Below are positions 1-7,481 of a DNA stretch of 34,886 bases, piece by piece (the stretch's first letter is position 1; each line of letters starts with the position of its first letter). The stretch covers positions 1 through 34,886 of the forward strand of contig REEW01000028.1 of NCBI GenBank assembly GCA_007694885.1. The letters run 5' to 3'. The notes under the pieces are model-generated. The model had not been told where the DNA came from. It searched no databases and was given only the letters and a program-made list of their open reading frames with translations. The position numbers and the translations under genes were made by a program. The DNA comes from Wenzhouxiangella sp. GTDB lineage: Bacteria; Pseudomonadota; Gammaproteobacteria; Xanthomonadales; Wenzhouxiangellaceae.

Positions 1-41
1 TGCCCAAGGAAACGAGGGCTTGACAAATGACGCCTCATAGA

Positions 42-70
42 AGGTCGGGGTTACACCCCCGACGGGCAGA
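42..70 (+). repeat. REP-type palindromic element, copy A
   Basis: Perfect 7-bp inverted repeat GTCGGGG (44-50) / CCCCGAC (57-63) around a TTACAC loop, followed by the tail GGGCAGA. The same unit recurs in the same orientation at 22568 and 34833, and a decayed one lies at 94. Similarity to the 34833 copy continues past the tail (GAATCC, then a pyrimidine-rich run). The size, extragenic position and palindromic core fit REP elements mobilised by REP-associated (RAYT) transposases; no transposase lies in the window. Confidence 0.75.
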
Positions 71-93
71 CCCGGAATCCGCCCTTATTTCCG

Positions 94-113
94 AGGTGAC
101 ACCCCCGACGGGC
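94..113 (+). repeat. Decayed REP copy B
   Basis: Shares the start (AGGT) and the right half (CACCCCCGACGGGC) of the REP unit but lacks the GTCGGGG left arm, so it can no longer form the hairpin. It lies about 50 bp after copy A in the same orientation, which suggests a tandem REP pair of which one member has eroded. Confidence 0.55.
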
Positions 114-223
114 CGAACCCCCGGGGTTTGCATCCGGCGCGGCACGCACCGATAATGACCCGCTGTTTCCCTGCCCCAGGTGCGGCGCTTGCTTCATGGC
201 GCACCTGCCAGAAACCACAAAAA

Positions 224-1177
224 ATGCGCAATCGCTACCAGATCACAATCAGCAACTATCGTGGCGCCCGTCACTTCACCCTCAACCAGTTCATGCGCCG
301 CACGCTGCTCGGCAGCGCCGGCGTCCTGGCCCTGGCCCTGCTCGGCGGCGCAATCGTCATTCACGTTCTTTCCTCGAGCGTCTCGGACCTGAACGCCGAA
401 CTGGTCGCGCTGAAAGCCCAGCGTGACGGTGTTCTGACCGAGCGCACGTCGCTGGCCGCCGAGCGGGCCCGGCTGGAATCCGAAGTCGAAGCCAAGGCGC
501 TGGCCCTGATGGCGCTGGGCGATGAAGTCGAAAACATCGAAATCCTGATCGGCCTGCGTTCAGAACCGGAACGCTCGCTGGCCCAGCGAGTCGACACGGC
601 CAGCCAGACCGCGCACGAAAAACGTCTGATGCTCCAGTCCATCCCCTCGGGCTATCCGGTCAGCTCCGAGCAGGTCACCAGCCCGTTCGGCATGCGCCGC
701 CATCCGATCCAGGAGCGCATGGCCATGCACGGCGGGGTTGACCTGAGGGCGCCGCGCGGAACACCGGTATACGCCACCGCCGACGGCGTGGTGGAATGGG
801 CCGCCAAACATCAGAGCAGCGGCATGGGCAACATGGTCCGGCTGGTCCACAACTACGGTTTCTCGACGGTGTACGGGCACCTGGACCAGATCGAGACCCG
901 GCCCGGCAGCTATGTCCAGCGCGGGGACCTGCTCGGCTACTCCGGCAATACCGGCGCCAGCACGGCGCCGCACCTGCACTACGAAGTCCGCCATCTCAAC
1001 CGGCGCCTGGATCCGAAGCCGTTCATGCGCTGGTCCATCAACGACTACGACATTCTGTTTGCCAAAGAGGAGCGCGTCGAATGGGAATCCTTGGTCGAAA
1101 TCATTCGAAAAACGGCCGCAACACCGCAACGACCGTCCTTGCTGCAGGGTCAAGCCTGGTCGGCGAGCTTGCCCTAG
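224..1177 (+). CDS. Membrane-anchored M23 family metallopeptidase
   Basis: Predicted peptidoglycan endopeptidase of 317 aa. Seen: a basic N-terminus, one membrane segment at about residues 29-50, a coiled-coil-like Glu/Ala/Leu-rich stretch at 53-108, and a C-terminal LytM domain at about 150-265. Zinc and catalytic motifs are intact: H169-x3-D173 (HGGVD), H219 (YGHL) and H250-x-H252 (HLHYEV). The coiled coil plus LytM layout is that of periplasmic cell-wall hydrolases tethered to the inner membrane. The ATG at 224 is chosen because upstream in-frame codons add an Arg/Pro-rich stretch unlike the family; no good ribosome site is seen before it. The 3' end overlaps the bactofilin gene by 97 nt. 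Known for the families: M23 peptidases often work with a neighbouring bactofilin in cell-shape control. That partnership is inferred here from position. Confidence 0.9.
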   Translation: MRNRYQITISNYRGARHFTLNQFMRRTLLGSAGVLALALLGGAIVIHVLSSSVSDLNAELVALKAQRDGVLTERTSLAAERARLESEVEAKALALMALGDEVENIEILIGLRSEPERSLAQRVDTASQTAHEKRLMLQSIPSGYPVSSEQVTSPFGMRRHPIQERMAMHGGVDLRAPRGTPVYATADGVVEWAAKHQSSGMGNMVRLVHNYGFSTVYGHLDQIETRPGSYVQRGDLLGYSGNTGASTAPHLHYEVRHLNRRLDPKPFMRWSINDYDILFAKEERVEWESLVEIIRKTAATPQRPSLLQGQAWSASLP

Positions 1178-1557
1178 ACGGCAATCTTCACGTCGACGGC
1201 CGAATCAACGGCTCGATCAACTCCACCGCGGAAGTCACCATCGGTCCCGAAGGACGGGTCGAAGGCGACATCAAGGCTCAGCGGGTACTGATCAGCGGGA
1301 GCTTCGAAGGCAACATCGAGGCTGAGCGACTCGAGATCGTGGCGACCGGCAAGGTGACCGGCGAGGTCGTTGTCGGGCAACTGGTGGTGGAGTCCGGCGC
1401 CCAGTTCAACGGCTCGAGCCGGATTCGCGGCGACGAAGCGCCGCGTCAGATCACTCACGACAAGCCCTCGACAACGCCAGCGAACAACGACGGGACATCC
1501 ACCGAGGCGGTCGAGCAGGCCGAACAGACCGAAGACCAGAAGGAAACCGGAGCCTGA
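1081..1557 (+). CDS. Bactofilin family cytoskeletal protein
   Basis: 158-aa protein with a bactofilin (DUF583) beta-helix core at about residues 15-110, seen as repeating short strands with Gly at turns (DGRINGSI, EGRVEGDI, EGNIEA, TGKVTGEV). The C-terminal tail of about 45 residues is hydrophilic and Glu/Thr/Gln-rich. Bactofilins polymerise without nucleotide and scaffold cell-wall enzymes at the cytoplasmic face of the membrane. Start: ATG 1081, with GAGGAG at 1067-1072 eight bases upstream. Both lie inside the M23 reading frame, so the two genes are read in different frames over 97 nt and are probably translationally coupled. The longer in-frame ORF reaching back to 796 is antisense-like filler in the M23 gene and was not used. 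The next gene, rplS, is convergent. Confidence 0.88.
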   Translation: MGILGRNHSKNGRNTATTVLAAGSSLVGELALDGNLHVDGRINGSINSTAEVTIGPEGRVEGDIKAQRVLISGSFEGNIEAERLEIVATGKVTGEVVVGQLVVESGAQFNGSSRIRGDEAPRQITHDKPSTTPANNDGTSTEAVEQAEQTEDQKETGA

Positions 1558-1730
1558 AGCCCCACCCGTGTCGGTCAAACCATCAAGCTGCGGCGCTGAT
1601 CTTTTGCCGAATGTGCTGGGTTCGCCCTACCGATGCAGGGAGGCCGGACGTTCATCAGTCGGCGAAGCGATCGGGCTTGCATGCAGCAAGTAAGTATGAA
1701 ACGGGTCGGTTTGTTGCGCTGGTCGTCATC

Positions 1731-1759
1731 AAAAGGGCCGGTCGCATAGAGACCGGCCC
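1731..1759 (-). terminator. Intrinsic terminator after rplS
   Basis: Perfect 9-bp stem GGGCCGGTC (1735-1743) / GACCGGCCC (1751-1759) with a 7-nt loop. Read on the minus strand the stem is followed by TTTTGATGA, a modest U-run, about 40 nt after the rplS stop. On the plus strand, for bactofilin, no T-run follows. The rest of the 243-bp gap (1558-1800) shows nothing I can name. Confidence 0.7.
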
Positions 1760-1800
1760 CGGTTTCGAAACGCTGTGCGCGCAAGCGCGCGGGACACTGC

Positions 1801-2160
1801 TCAGGCGCTTCTGCGCGTAAGCTTCTCGCGAATGCGGGCTGCCTTGCCTTCGAGATTGCGCAGATAAAACAGCTTGGCGCGCCGGACGCGGCCCTTGCGC
1901 TTGACGTTGATCGACTCGATCAGCGGACTGTAGGTCTGGAAGACCCGCTCAACGCCGGTCCCGTGGGAAATCTTGCGCACCGTGAACGCCGAATTCAGGC
2001 CGCGGTTGCGACGGGCGATGACCACGCCCTCGAACGCCTGCAGACGCTGACGATCGCCTTCACGCACCCAGATATTGACCACGACCGTGTCACCGGGCGC
2101 AAAGTCCGGAATTTCGCGCTGGGTCTGTTCCTTGTTGATTTCGTCGATGATGGTGCTCAT
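1801..2160 (-). CDS. rplS: 50S ribosomal protein L19
   Basis: 119 aa, the usual L19 length. The whole sequence matches the family: N-terminal helix, [16 protein letters not shown], the [12 protein letters not shown] core, and the basic C-terminus ending KLTRRSA. L19 sits at the 30S-50S interface of the large subunit. It is the last gene of the rpsP-rimM-trmD-rplS operon, the order found in most gammaproteobacteria. A ribosome site AGGA lies about 7 nt before the ATG. The 49-nt gap to trmD holds a small hairpin, GCCCGA/TCGGGC at 2184-2198 with a 3-nt loop. It may contribute to the uneven protein output known for this operon in E. coli; that role is inference. Confidence 0.97.
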   Translation of the reverse strand: MSTIIDEINKEQTQREIPDFAPGDTVVVNIWVREGDRQRLQAFEGVVIARRNRGLNSAFTVRKISHGTGVERVFQTYSPLIESINVKRKGRVRRAKLFYLRNLEGKAARIREKLTRRSA

Positions 2161-2209
2161 GTCCGTTTCCTGGTCGTTGTGTGGCCCGACTATCGGGCGG
2201 GCAAGCCCA

Positions 2210-2977
2210 TTATTTTAACCCGCTTTCCTGGTCAATTGCACCCCCTGCGAGATCAAATTCTTCCATGGCCTGACGCTCCTGGCGACTGAGCGGGCGCTCT
2301 TGCAGCAGATCGGCGCGACGATGGGCGGTCCGGGCGACCGCCTGGGCCAGGCGCCAGCGCTGAATGCGCGCGTGATCACCGCTGAGCAGCACCTCCGGAA
2401 CCACCTGCCCGCGCCAGGTCTCCGGCCGGGTGTAGTGCGGGCAATCCAGGCGCGCATCGGCAAAGGAATCCTGCGCCGCAGAGTCCTGGTGGCCAAGCAC
2501 GCCGGGCTGCAAGCGGATAACGGCATCCATCAGGACCGCGGCCGCCGGCTCGCCGCCGGACAGCACATAGTCGCCGATGGACCATTCCTCGTCGACCAGC
2601 GCTTCCATGACGCGCTCGTCGATGCCCTCGTAGCGCCCGCACACCAGGATCAGCCGTTCCCGGCTCGCCAGTTCCTGCACCGCCGTCTGGTCGACAACCC
2701 GTCCCTGCGGAGTCAGGCAGCCCACCGGCGCCGGCTCGCCTTCTGCCAGGACGGCCTCCACGCAGCGAGCCAGCGGCTCCGGCCGCATCACCATGCCGGG
2801 CCCGCCCCCGTACGGCCGGTCGTCCACGCTGCGATGGACCCCCTGGGCGAAGTCACGCGGGTTCCAGCACTTCAGCAGGATTCGGCCCTCGGCCAGGGCG
2901 CGACCGGTCAGACCCAGCGCCTTGAGACCCTCCAGCCAGTCGGGGAACAGGGTGACGACGTCGATTCTGCGCAGCAT
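2210..2977 (-). CDS. trmD: tRNA (guanine-N1)-methyltransferase TrmD
   Basis: 255 aa, full length. Methylates G37 of tRNAs reading CNN codons and so prevents +1 frameshifting, using S-adenosylmethionine bound in a trefoil-knot (SPOUT) fold. Visible hallmarks: N-terminal [20 protein letters not shown] near residues 55-65, the knot motifs [11 protein letters not shown] and DYVLSGGE, and the [16 protein letters not shown] segment carrying the catalytic Asp, followed by the C-terminal tRNA-binding helical domain. The gene lies 6 nt after rimM and 49 nt before rplS, so it is co-transcribed. Nothing is missing or unusual. Confidence 0.97.
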   Translation of the reverse strand: MLRRIDVVTLFPDWLEGLKALGLTGRALAEGRILLKCWNPRDFAQGVHRSVDDRPYGGGPGMVMRPEPLARCVEAVLAEGEPAPVGCLTPQGRVVDQTAVQELASRERLILVCGRYEGIDERVMEALVDEEWSIGDYVLSGGEPAAAVLMDAVIRLQPGVLGHQDSAAQDSFADARLDCPHYTRPETWRGQVVPEVLLSGDHARIQRWRLAQAVARTAHRRADLLQERPLSRQERQAMEEFDLAGGAIDQESGLK

Positions 2978-2983
2978 GCGGCG

Positions 2984-3505
2984 TCAATCGACCCAGTCTT
3001 CCGGCCAGTCCACGGTCACTCGGCCGGCTTCCAGGTCGACCTGGCGGACCACATCAGGCTGGACGAAGGGAATCAGCACGTTCGGGCTCGACCCGCCGGA
3101 GATTTCCATGACGTCATGGGCGCCGGTCGGGAGCATGCGCTGGATTCGACCCCAGCACAGATCCTGCAGATTGATCACTTCCAGCCCGACCAGATCGTGC
3201 CAGTAGTAGCTGCCGGCCTCCAGCGGCGGCAGCAGGCTGCGCGGGACATGGATGTCCTGGCCGGTGAGTTCGGCCACCCGCTCCGGGGTGTCCACCCCGG
3301 CGAGGCTGGCGAGCAGTCGTTTTCCGGACCGCCGCCAGTCGCTGAGTTCGACCTGCCGTTGTTCCTGGCCGACAAGCCAGGGCCGGTAGTCGAACAATGC
3401 TTCGGGCGGGTCGGTCCATGAATAGACGCTGACCCAGCCCTGAACGCCCCAGGGGCCGAGAATGCGGCCGACGAGGACCGTACTCCCGGCACCCTCGCCG
3501 CTCAT
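2984..3505 (-). CDS. rimM: Ribosome maturation factor RimM
   Basis: 173 aa, typical length. Binds S19 and helps assemble the 30S head. Two parts are visible: an N-terminal RimM domain (VLVGRILGPWGVQGWVSV at about 10-27) and a C-terminal PRC-barrel (YYWHDLVGLEVIN and IPFVQPDVV, ending VDWPEDW). The rpsP stop and rimM start share one base (TGATG on the minus strand, around 3505), so translation is probably coupled. Its place between rpsP and trmD is the standard one. Confidence 0.95.
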   Translation of the reverse strand: MSGEGAGSTVLVGRILGPWGVQGWVSVYSWTDPPEALFDYRPWLVGQEQRQVELSDWRRSGKRLLASLAGVDTPERVAELTGQDIHVPRSLLPPLEAGSYYWHDLVGLEVINLQDLCWGRIQRMLPTGAHDVMEISGGSSPNVLIPFVQPDVVRQVDLEAGRVTVDWPEDWVD

Positions 3506-3765
3506 CAGGCCGCGGTCTGCTGGGCCTTGCGTGCCTCCAGGACCAGGTGCTCGACGCGCTGGGTCATCTGCGCACCCTGACCGACCCAGTGGTCGATGCG
3601 ATCGGTGTCCAGACGCAAGCGCTCTTCCTGGCCGCGGGCGACGGGGTTGAAAAATCCGAGCCGTTCGATGTTGCGGCCGTCACGACCGCTGCGGCTGTCG
3701 GTGACCACGATGTGGTAGAACGGCTGCTTCTTTGCTCCACCACGACTTAAACGTATCTTGACCAT
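3505..3765 (-). CDS. rpsP: 30S ribosomal protein S16
   Basis: 86 aa, the family norm. [20 protein letters not shown] is the classic S16 start, followed by [21 protein letters not shown]16 stabilises the 5' domain of 16S rRNA in the small subunit. First gene of the operon; a strong ribosome site AGGAG lies 6-10 nt upstream of the ATG. The 119-bp gap to ffh (3766-3884) holds a candidate promoter and a short CCGGC/GCCGG hairpin at 3793-3805 followed on the minus strand by an AT-rich run. The hairpin could be a weak terminator for ffh or a leader element; I cannot tell which. Confidence 0.97.
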   Translation of the reverse strand: MVKIRLSRGGAKKQPFYHIVVTDSRSGRDGRNIERLGFFNPVARGQEERLRLDTDRIDHWVGQGAQMTQRVEHLVLEARKAQQTAA

Positions 3766-3841
3766 CCATTACTCCTGAAATAAAGAATCAGACCGGCCAC
3801 GCCGGCGCTGACGGAAACTTGCTTGAATCGGCAAACTTCCC

Positions 3842-3847
3842 ATTGTA
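3842..3847 (-). promoter_or_regulatory. Candidate -10 box for the rpsP operon
   Basis: TACAAT on the minus strand, about 75 nt upstream of the rpsP start and 37 nt after the ffh stop. No convincing -35 is seen (TTCCTT at a 17-nt spacing), so this is a weak call supported mainly by position. Confidence 0.35.
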
Positions 3848-3884
3848 TCGACTCGGCTCCCAGAAAGGAAGCCTGGCGACGCAC

Positions 3885-5258
3885 TCAGAACGGCATACCG
3901 CCGCCGGGCTGGCCGCCACCACCGGGCAGGCGCTTCATCAGCTTGGCCATGGCCCCCTTGCTGCCCACCTTCTTCATCATCTTCTGCATCTGCTTGTGCT
4001 GCTTGAGCAGACGATTGACGTCCTGGATCTGGGTCCCCGAGCCGATCGCGATCCGGCGCTTGCGCGAGCCCTTGATGATGTCGGGGTAGCGGCGCTCGTT
4101 GCGGGTCATGGAGTTGATGATGGCGACCATGCGCCGGGTCTGGCGATCATCCATCTGGGCGCGGGCGGCCTCGGGCAGCCGATTCATCCCCGGCAGCTTG
4201 TCCATCAGCGAACCCATCCCGCCGAGTTTTTCCATCTGCTGGAGCTGGTCCTTGAGATCGTCCATACCGAAACGACGCGAGGCCTTGCCGACCTTGCCGG
4301 CCAGCTGACGCGCCTTTTTCTGGTCCACCTTGCGCTCGACTTCCTCGACCAGGCTGAGTACGTCGCCCATGCCCAGGATGCGCGAAGCAAGCCGGTCCGG
4401 GTGGAATGGCTCCAGACCGTCGAGTTTCTCGCCGGTGCCGAGGAACTTGATCGGCGCGCCGGTGATCTGGCGCACCGAAAGGGCCGCCCCGCCGCGGGCA
4501 TCGCCGTCGGTCTTGGTCAACACCACCCCGGTCAGGGGCAGGGCTTCGTGAAAGGCGCGTGCGGTGTTGGCCGCATCCTGCCCGGTCATGCTGTCGACGA
4601 CAAACAGCACCTCGGCCGGCTCGATGGCGGCGTGAACCCGACGAATTTCGTCCATCATCGCTTCGTCCACGGCCAGCCGGCCGGCGGTATCGACGATCAG
4701 AACATCGGCGAAGCGGCGGCGCGCCTCGGCGGCCGCATCGCTGGCGATGCGCACCGCGTCGGACGTCTCGGAAGAACGGAAAAAGTCGGCTTCGACCTGG
4801 CCGGCCAGGGTCTCGAGCTGGTCGATGGCCGCCGGCCGATACACATCGCAGCTGGCCAGAAGCACGCGCTTGCCGTGACGCTCCTTGAGCAGACGGGCAA
4901 GCTTGCCGGCCGTGGTCGTCTTGCCCGCGCCCTGCAGCCCGGCCAGCAGCATCACCACCGGCGGTTGCCGATCCAGGAGCAGCGGGGCCTGCTCTTCGCC
5001 AAGAACGCGCTTGAGCTCCTCGTGCACGACCTTGATCAGGGCCTGGCCCGGCTTGAGACTGCCGATGACTTCCTGGCCGACGGCGCGCTGGGTGGTCTGG
5101 GCGATGAAGTCCTTGACCACCGGCAGCGCCACATCGGCCTCGAGCAGGGCAACCCGGACCTCGCGCATGGCCTCGCGGATATTGTCTTCGCTCAGGCGCC
5201 CGCGCCCACGCAGGCGCTCCAGCGATCCGGATAGTCGTTTGCTCAGCTGGTCGAACAT
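3885..5258 (-). CDS. ffh: Signal recognition particle GTPase Ffh
   Basis: 457 aa from the ATG at 5258. An upstream in-frame start would add 11 residues lacking in the family, and AAGGGA lies about 11 nt before this ATG. Binds 4.5S RNA and signal sequences of nascent inner-membrane proteins and delivers ribosomes to FtsY. Domains: N domain 1-90; G domain with P-loop GLQGAGKTT (107-115), DVYRPAAIDQL, DTAGR and TKTDGDARGG; then the Met-rich M domain containing the RNA-binding RRIAIGSGTQIQDVN motif and ending in a GGQPGGGMPF tail. Divergent from ypjD, as in E. coli. Confidence 0.97.
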   Translation of the reverse strand: MFDQLSKRLSGSLERLRGRGRLSEDNIREAMREVRVALLEADVALPVVKDFIAQTTQRAVGQEVIGSLKPGQALIKVVHEELKRVLGEEQAPLLLDRQPPVVMLLAGLQGAGKTTTAGKLARLLKERHGKRVLLASCDVYRPAAIDQLETLAGQVEADFFRSSETSDAVRIASDAAAEARRRFADVLIVDTAGRLAVDEAMMDEIRRVHAAIEPAEVLFVVDSMTGQDAANTARAFHEALPLTGVVLTKTDGDARGGAALSVRQITGAPIKFLGTGEKLDGLEPFHPDRLASRILGMGDVLSLVEEVERKVDQKKARQLAGKVGKASRRFGMDDLKDQLQQMEKLGGMGSLMDKLPGMNRLPEAARAQMDDRQTRRMVAIINSMTRNERRYPDIIKGSRKRRIAIGSGTQIQDVNRLLKQHKQMQKMMKKVGSKGAMAKLMKRLPGGGGQPGGGMPF

Positions 5259-5272
5259 CGGCGGCGTTTCCC

Positions 5273-5302
5273 TTGGGATTTGATGCGGCAAATCATTATA
5301 CT
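5273..5302 (+). promoter_or_regulatory. Candidate sigma-70 promoter for ypjD-corB
   Basis: TTGGGA (5273-5278), an 18-nt spacer, then TATACT (5297-5302). Transcription would start near 5309, about 30 nt before the ypjD GTG. The -10 overlaps the minus-strand TATAAT facing ffh. Confidence 0.45.
5295..5300 (-). promoter_or_regulatory. Consensus -10 box for ffh
   Basis: Perfect TATAAT read on the minus strand, about 37 nt upstream of the ffh start codon. No good -35 is seen at 16-18 nt. It shares bases with the divergent TATACT of ypjD, so RNA polymerase probably cannot sit on both at once. Confidence 0.45.
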
Positions 5303-5340
5303 GGCCGAATGTTTGGCTTCCTACCCGAAAGCACGCCGAC

Positions 5341-6183
5341 GTGTCGCTGAGTGCATCGATCGCCCTGATCGCCGGCCTGCTCTATCTGTTCGCCGGTGCG
5401 TCTCTCGCTCGCTCCTTTTACCTGAACCAGCGCAGCCTGCGCAGTTTGGGCATTGGCCTGGCCGTGCTCGCCGTGATCGCCCATGCCGGCTTTGCCTGGT
5501 TGCAGACCAGCACCGATCTGGGCCTGAACGTCAACTTCATCAACACCCTGTCGGTGGCGGCCTTGATGGTGGCCCTGGTTTTGCTGCTGACCGGGGTCGG
5601 GGCGCGTTCGCTGGAAGCTGGCGTGCTGGTCTTTCCCGGCGCGGCCTTTTGCGTGTGGCTGCAGTGGTTGAGCAACCCGGCGCCGATGTATCTGGGCGAC
5701 ATGCCGGCCATGCTGCAGTTTCACATCCTCAGCGCCCTGCTCGCGTTCAGCCTGCTGACCATTGCCGCGCTCAATGCCGTCCTGCTGTGGGTCCAGAACT
5801 ACCTGTTGCGCCATCCGCGGCCGATCCGCCAGCTCGAGCTGCTGCCGCCGCTGATCGTGCTCGAAGAGCTGATGTTCCGGCTGATCCTGGCCGGTTGGCT
5901 GTTGCTGACCCTGGCCCTGGCTGCCGGCCTGACCTTCGTCGATGACCTGCTGGCCCAGCACCTGATCCACAAAACGGTGCTCTCGATCATTTCCTGGCTT
6001 CTGTTCGGCCTGCTGCTGGGCGCACGGTGGTGGCTGGGCTGGCGCGGCCGGCGCGCCATCAACTGGACGCTGGTGGCCATGCTGATGCTGGTTCTGGCCT
6101 ACTTTGGAAGCAAGTTCGTCCTTGAACTCATGCTCGACCGAACCTGGAGCAGGCCGGGAATGATGCTGGCCGGAATCGCCTGA
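5341..6183 (+). CDS. ypjD: Inner membrane protein of the cytochrome c assembly (CcsA/YpjD) family
   Basis: 280 aa with about eight hydrophobic helices across the whole length. Start GTG 5341: the only nearby upstream ATG (5308) is out of frame and soon stops. The sequence resembles CcsA/ResC-type proteins, and its place between ffh and corB matches E. coli ypjD, which has been linked with CorB/CorC in Mg2+/Co2+ handling (known only in outline). The heme-handling WWD motif typical of true CcsA is not evident; the nearest Trp-rich stretch is RWWLGWRGRR near residue 230. A heme role should therefore not be assumed. It ends 6 nt before corB and is probably in the same operon. Confidence 0.8.
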   Translation: MSLSASIALIAGLLYLFAGASLARSFYLNQRSLRSLGIGLAVLAVIAHAGFAWLQTSTDLGLNVNFINTLSVAALMVALVLLLTGVGARSLEAGVLVFPGAAFCVWLQWLSNPAPMYLGDMPAMLQFHILSALLAFSLLTIAALNAVLLWVQNYLLRHPRPIRQLELLPPLIVLEELMFRLILAGWLLLTLALAAGLTFVDDLLAQHLIHKTVLSIISWLLFGLLLGARWWLGWRGRRAINWTLVAMLMLVLAYFGSKFVLELMLDRTWSRPGMMLAGIA

Positions 6184-6189
6184 GCGGCG

Positions 6190-7458
6190 ATGGCCGAGAT
6201 CCCCCTGGGCACCCTGTTCGGACTGCTGGGACTGCTGATCGTCCTGTCGGCCTTCTTCTCCAGCTCCGAAACCGCGCTGATCGCGCTGAACCGCTACCGC
6301 CTGCGCCACCAGGTCCAGTCCGGCCATCGCGGCGCCCGCCTGGCCCAGAACCTGCTGGCCCAGCCCGATCGCATGTTCGGCCTGATCCTGCTCGGCAACA
6401 ACCTGGTCAATATCCTCGCCGCCTCGATCGCAACCGTGATCGCGCTGCGCCTGCTCGGCGAGGCCGGCATCTGGGTCTCGACCGTGGTTCTGACCGCGGT
6501 CATCCTGATCTTTGCCGAATTGACGCCCAAGACCCTGGCCGCCCTCTATCCCCATCGCATCGCCTATCCGGCCAGCTACGTTCTCACCCCGCTGCTGCGC
6601 CTGCTCTATCCCTTTGTCTGGCTGATCAACCTGGTGGCGTCCGGATTGCTCAAGCCCTTCGGCGTGCGCCCGACCGGCGTGCACATCGACGCACTCAACC
6701 GCGACGAACTGCGCCTGCTGGTCAAGGAGGGGGGACGAAATATCTCCCTCAACCACCAGCGCATGCTGATCAACATCCTCGACCTGGAGCACGGCACGGT
6801 CGAGGATGTCATGGTGCCGCGCCATGACATCGTCGGTATCGACCTCGACGACAACTGGGAAACCATCCTGCAGACCCTGACCCAGTCGATTTACACCCGC
6901 CTGCCGGTCTGGCGCGGCGATATCGACAAGGCGGTCGGACTGCTGCACATCCGGACCGTGGTCACCCGGCTTGCCCAGGGCCGCCTGGACCGCGACGCCC
7001 TGATGCGGGCCGCGCGCTCGCCCTATTTCATCCCCGAAGGCACTACCCTGACCCAGCAGATGCTCGAATTCCAGAGCCGGGAGCGGCGCATGGGCCTGGT
7101 CGTGGACGAGTACGGCGACATCCAGGGCCTGGTCACCCTCGACGACATCCTCGAAGAAATCGTCGGCGAATACACCACCGAGGGCGGCTCGCGCCAGAAG
7201 CTTATCCGCAAGCTCGAAGACGACACCTGGATCATCGATGGTGCCGCCACGGTGCGCATGCTCAACCGGCGCCTGGACTGGGAATTGCCCACCGCCGGCG
7301 CCAAGACCCTCAACGGGCTGATCCTCGAGCAGCTGGAGTCGCTGCCGGACGGCCACACCTGCGTGCGGATCGGAGGCCTGGTATTGACCATCGTCGACAT
7401 GGTCGACATGCGTATTCGCAAGGTCAGGGTCAGCGAAGCGCCGGCAAGCGAGGATTGA
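6190..7458 (+). CDS. corB: CNNM/CBS-domain transporter-type protein (HlyC/CorC family)
   Basis: 422 aa. Order: CNNM transmembrane domain (about 1-190; opens with LLIVLSAFFSSSETALIALN, with the helix-rich segment and FAELTPKTLAALYP), a cytosolic CBS pair (about 205-325; VEDVMVPRHDIVGID, TRLPVWRGDIDKAVGLLHI, MGLVVDEYGDIQGLVTLDDI), and a C-terminal CorC-HlyC domain (about 340-415). The family is implicated in Mg2+ transport or efflux, with adenine nucleotide bound by the CBS pair. Length and position (directly after ypjD, downstream of ffh) match E. coli yfjD/corB, hence the symbol. Transport direction and substrate here are inference. Convergent with the next gene, with 17 nt between stop codons. 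Confidence 0.88.
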   Translation: MAEIPLGTLFGLLGLLIVLSAFFSSSETALIALNRYRLRHQVQSGHRGARLAQNLLAQPDRMFGLILLGNNLVNILAASIATVIALRLLGEAGIWVSTVVLTAVILIFAELTPKTLAALYPHRIAYPASYVLTPLLRLLYPFVWLINLVASGLLKPFGVRPTGVHIDALNRDELRLLVKEGGRNISLNHQRMLINILDLEHGTVEDVMVPRHDIVGIDLDDNWETILQTLTQSIYTRLPVWRGDIDKAVGLLHIRTVVTRLAQGRLDRDALMRAARSPYFIPEGTTLTQQMLEFQSRERRMGLVVDEYGDIQGLVTLDDILEEIVGEYTTEGGSRQKLIRKLEDDTWIIDGAATVRMLNRRLDWELPTAGAKTLNGLILEQLESLPDGHTCVRIGGLVLTIVDMVDMRIRKVRVSEAPASED

Positions 7459-7481
7459 CTCAGCCCGCAGCGGGCTCAGTC
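7457..7481. terminator. Hairpin across the corB / AsmA-like convergent ends
   Basis: 12-nt arms GACTCAGCCCGC (7457-7468) and GCGGGCTCAGTC (7470-7481) with a single C-C mismatch and one central base. It includes bases of both stop codons. No T-run follows on either side, so an intrinsic terminator is possible but weak. Confidence 0.4.

Noticed and set aside
20-43. TTGACA at 20-25 as a promoter for the M23 gene
   Set aside because: No -10 box at a usable distance, since the REP element occupies the place; it may be chance.
5296-7356. 686-aa open frame on the minus strand opposite ypjD-corB
   Set aside because: Antisense shadow of high-GC coding sequence. Composition is Gln/Gly/Asp/His-rich with no recognisable domain, while the plus strand encodes two clear families.
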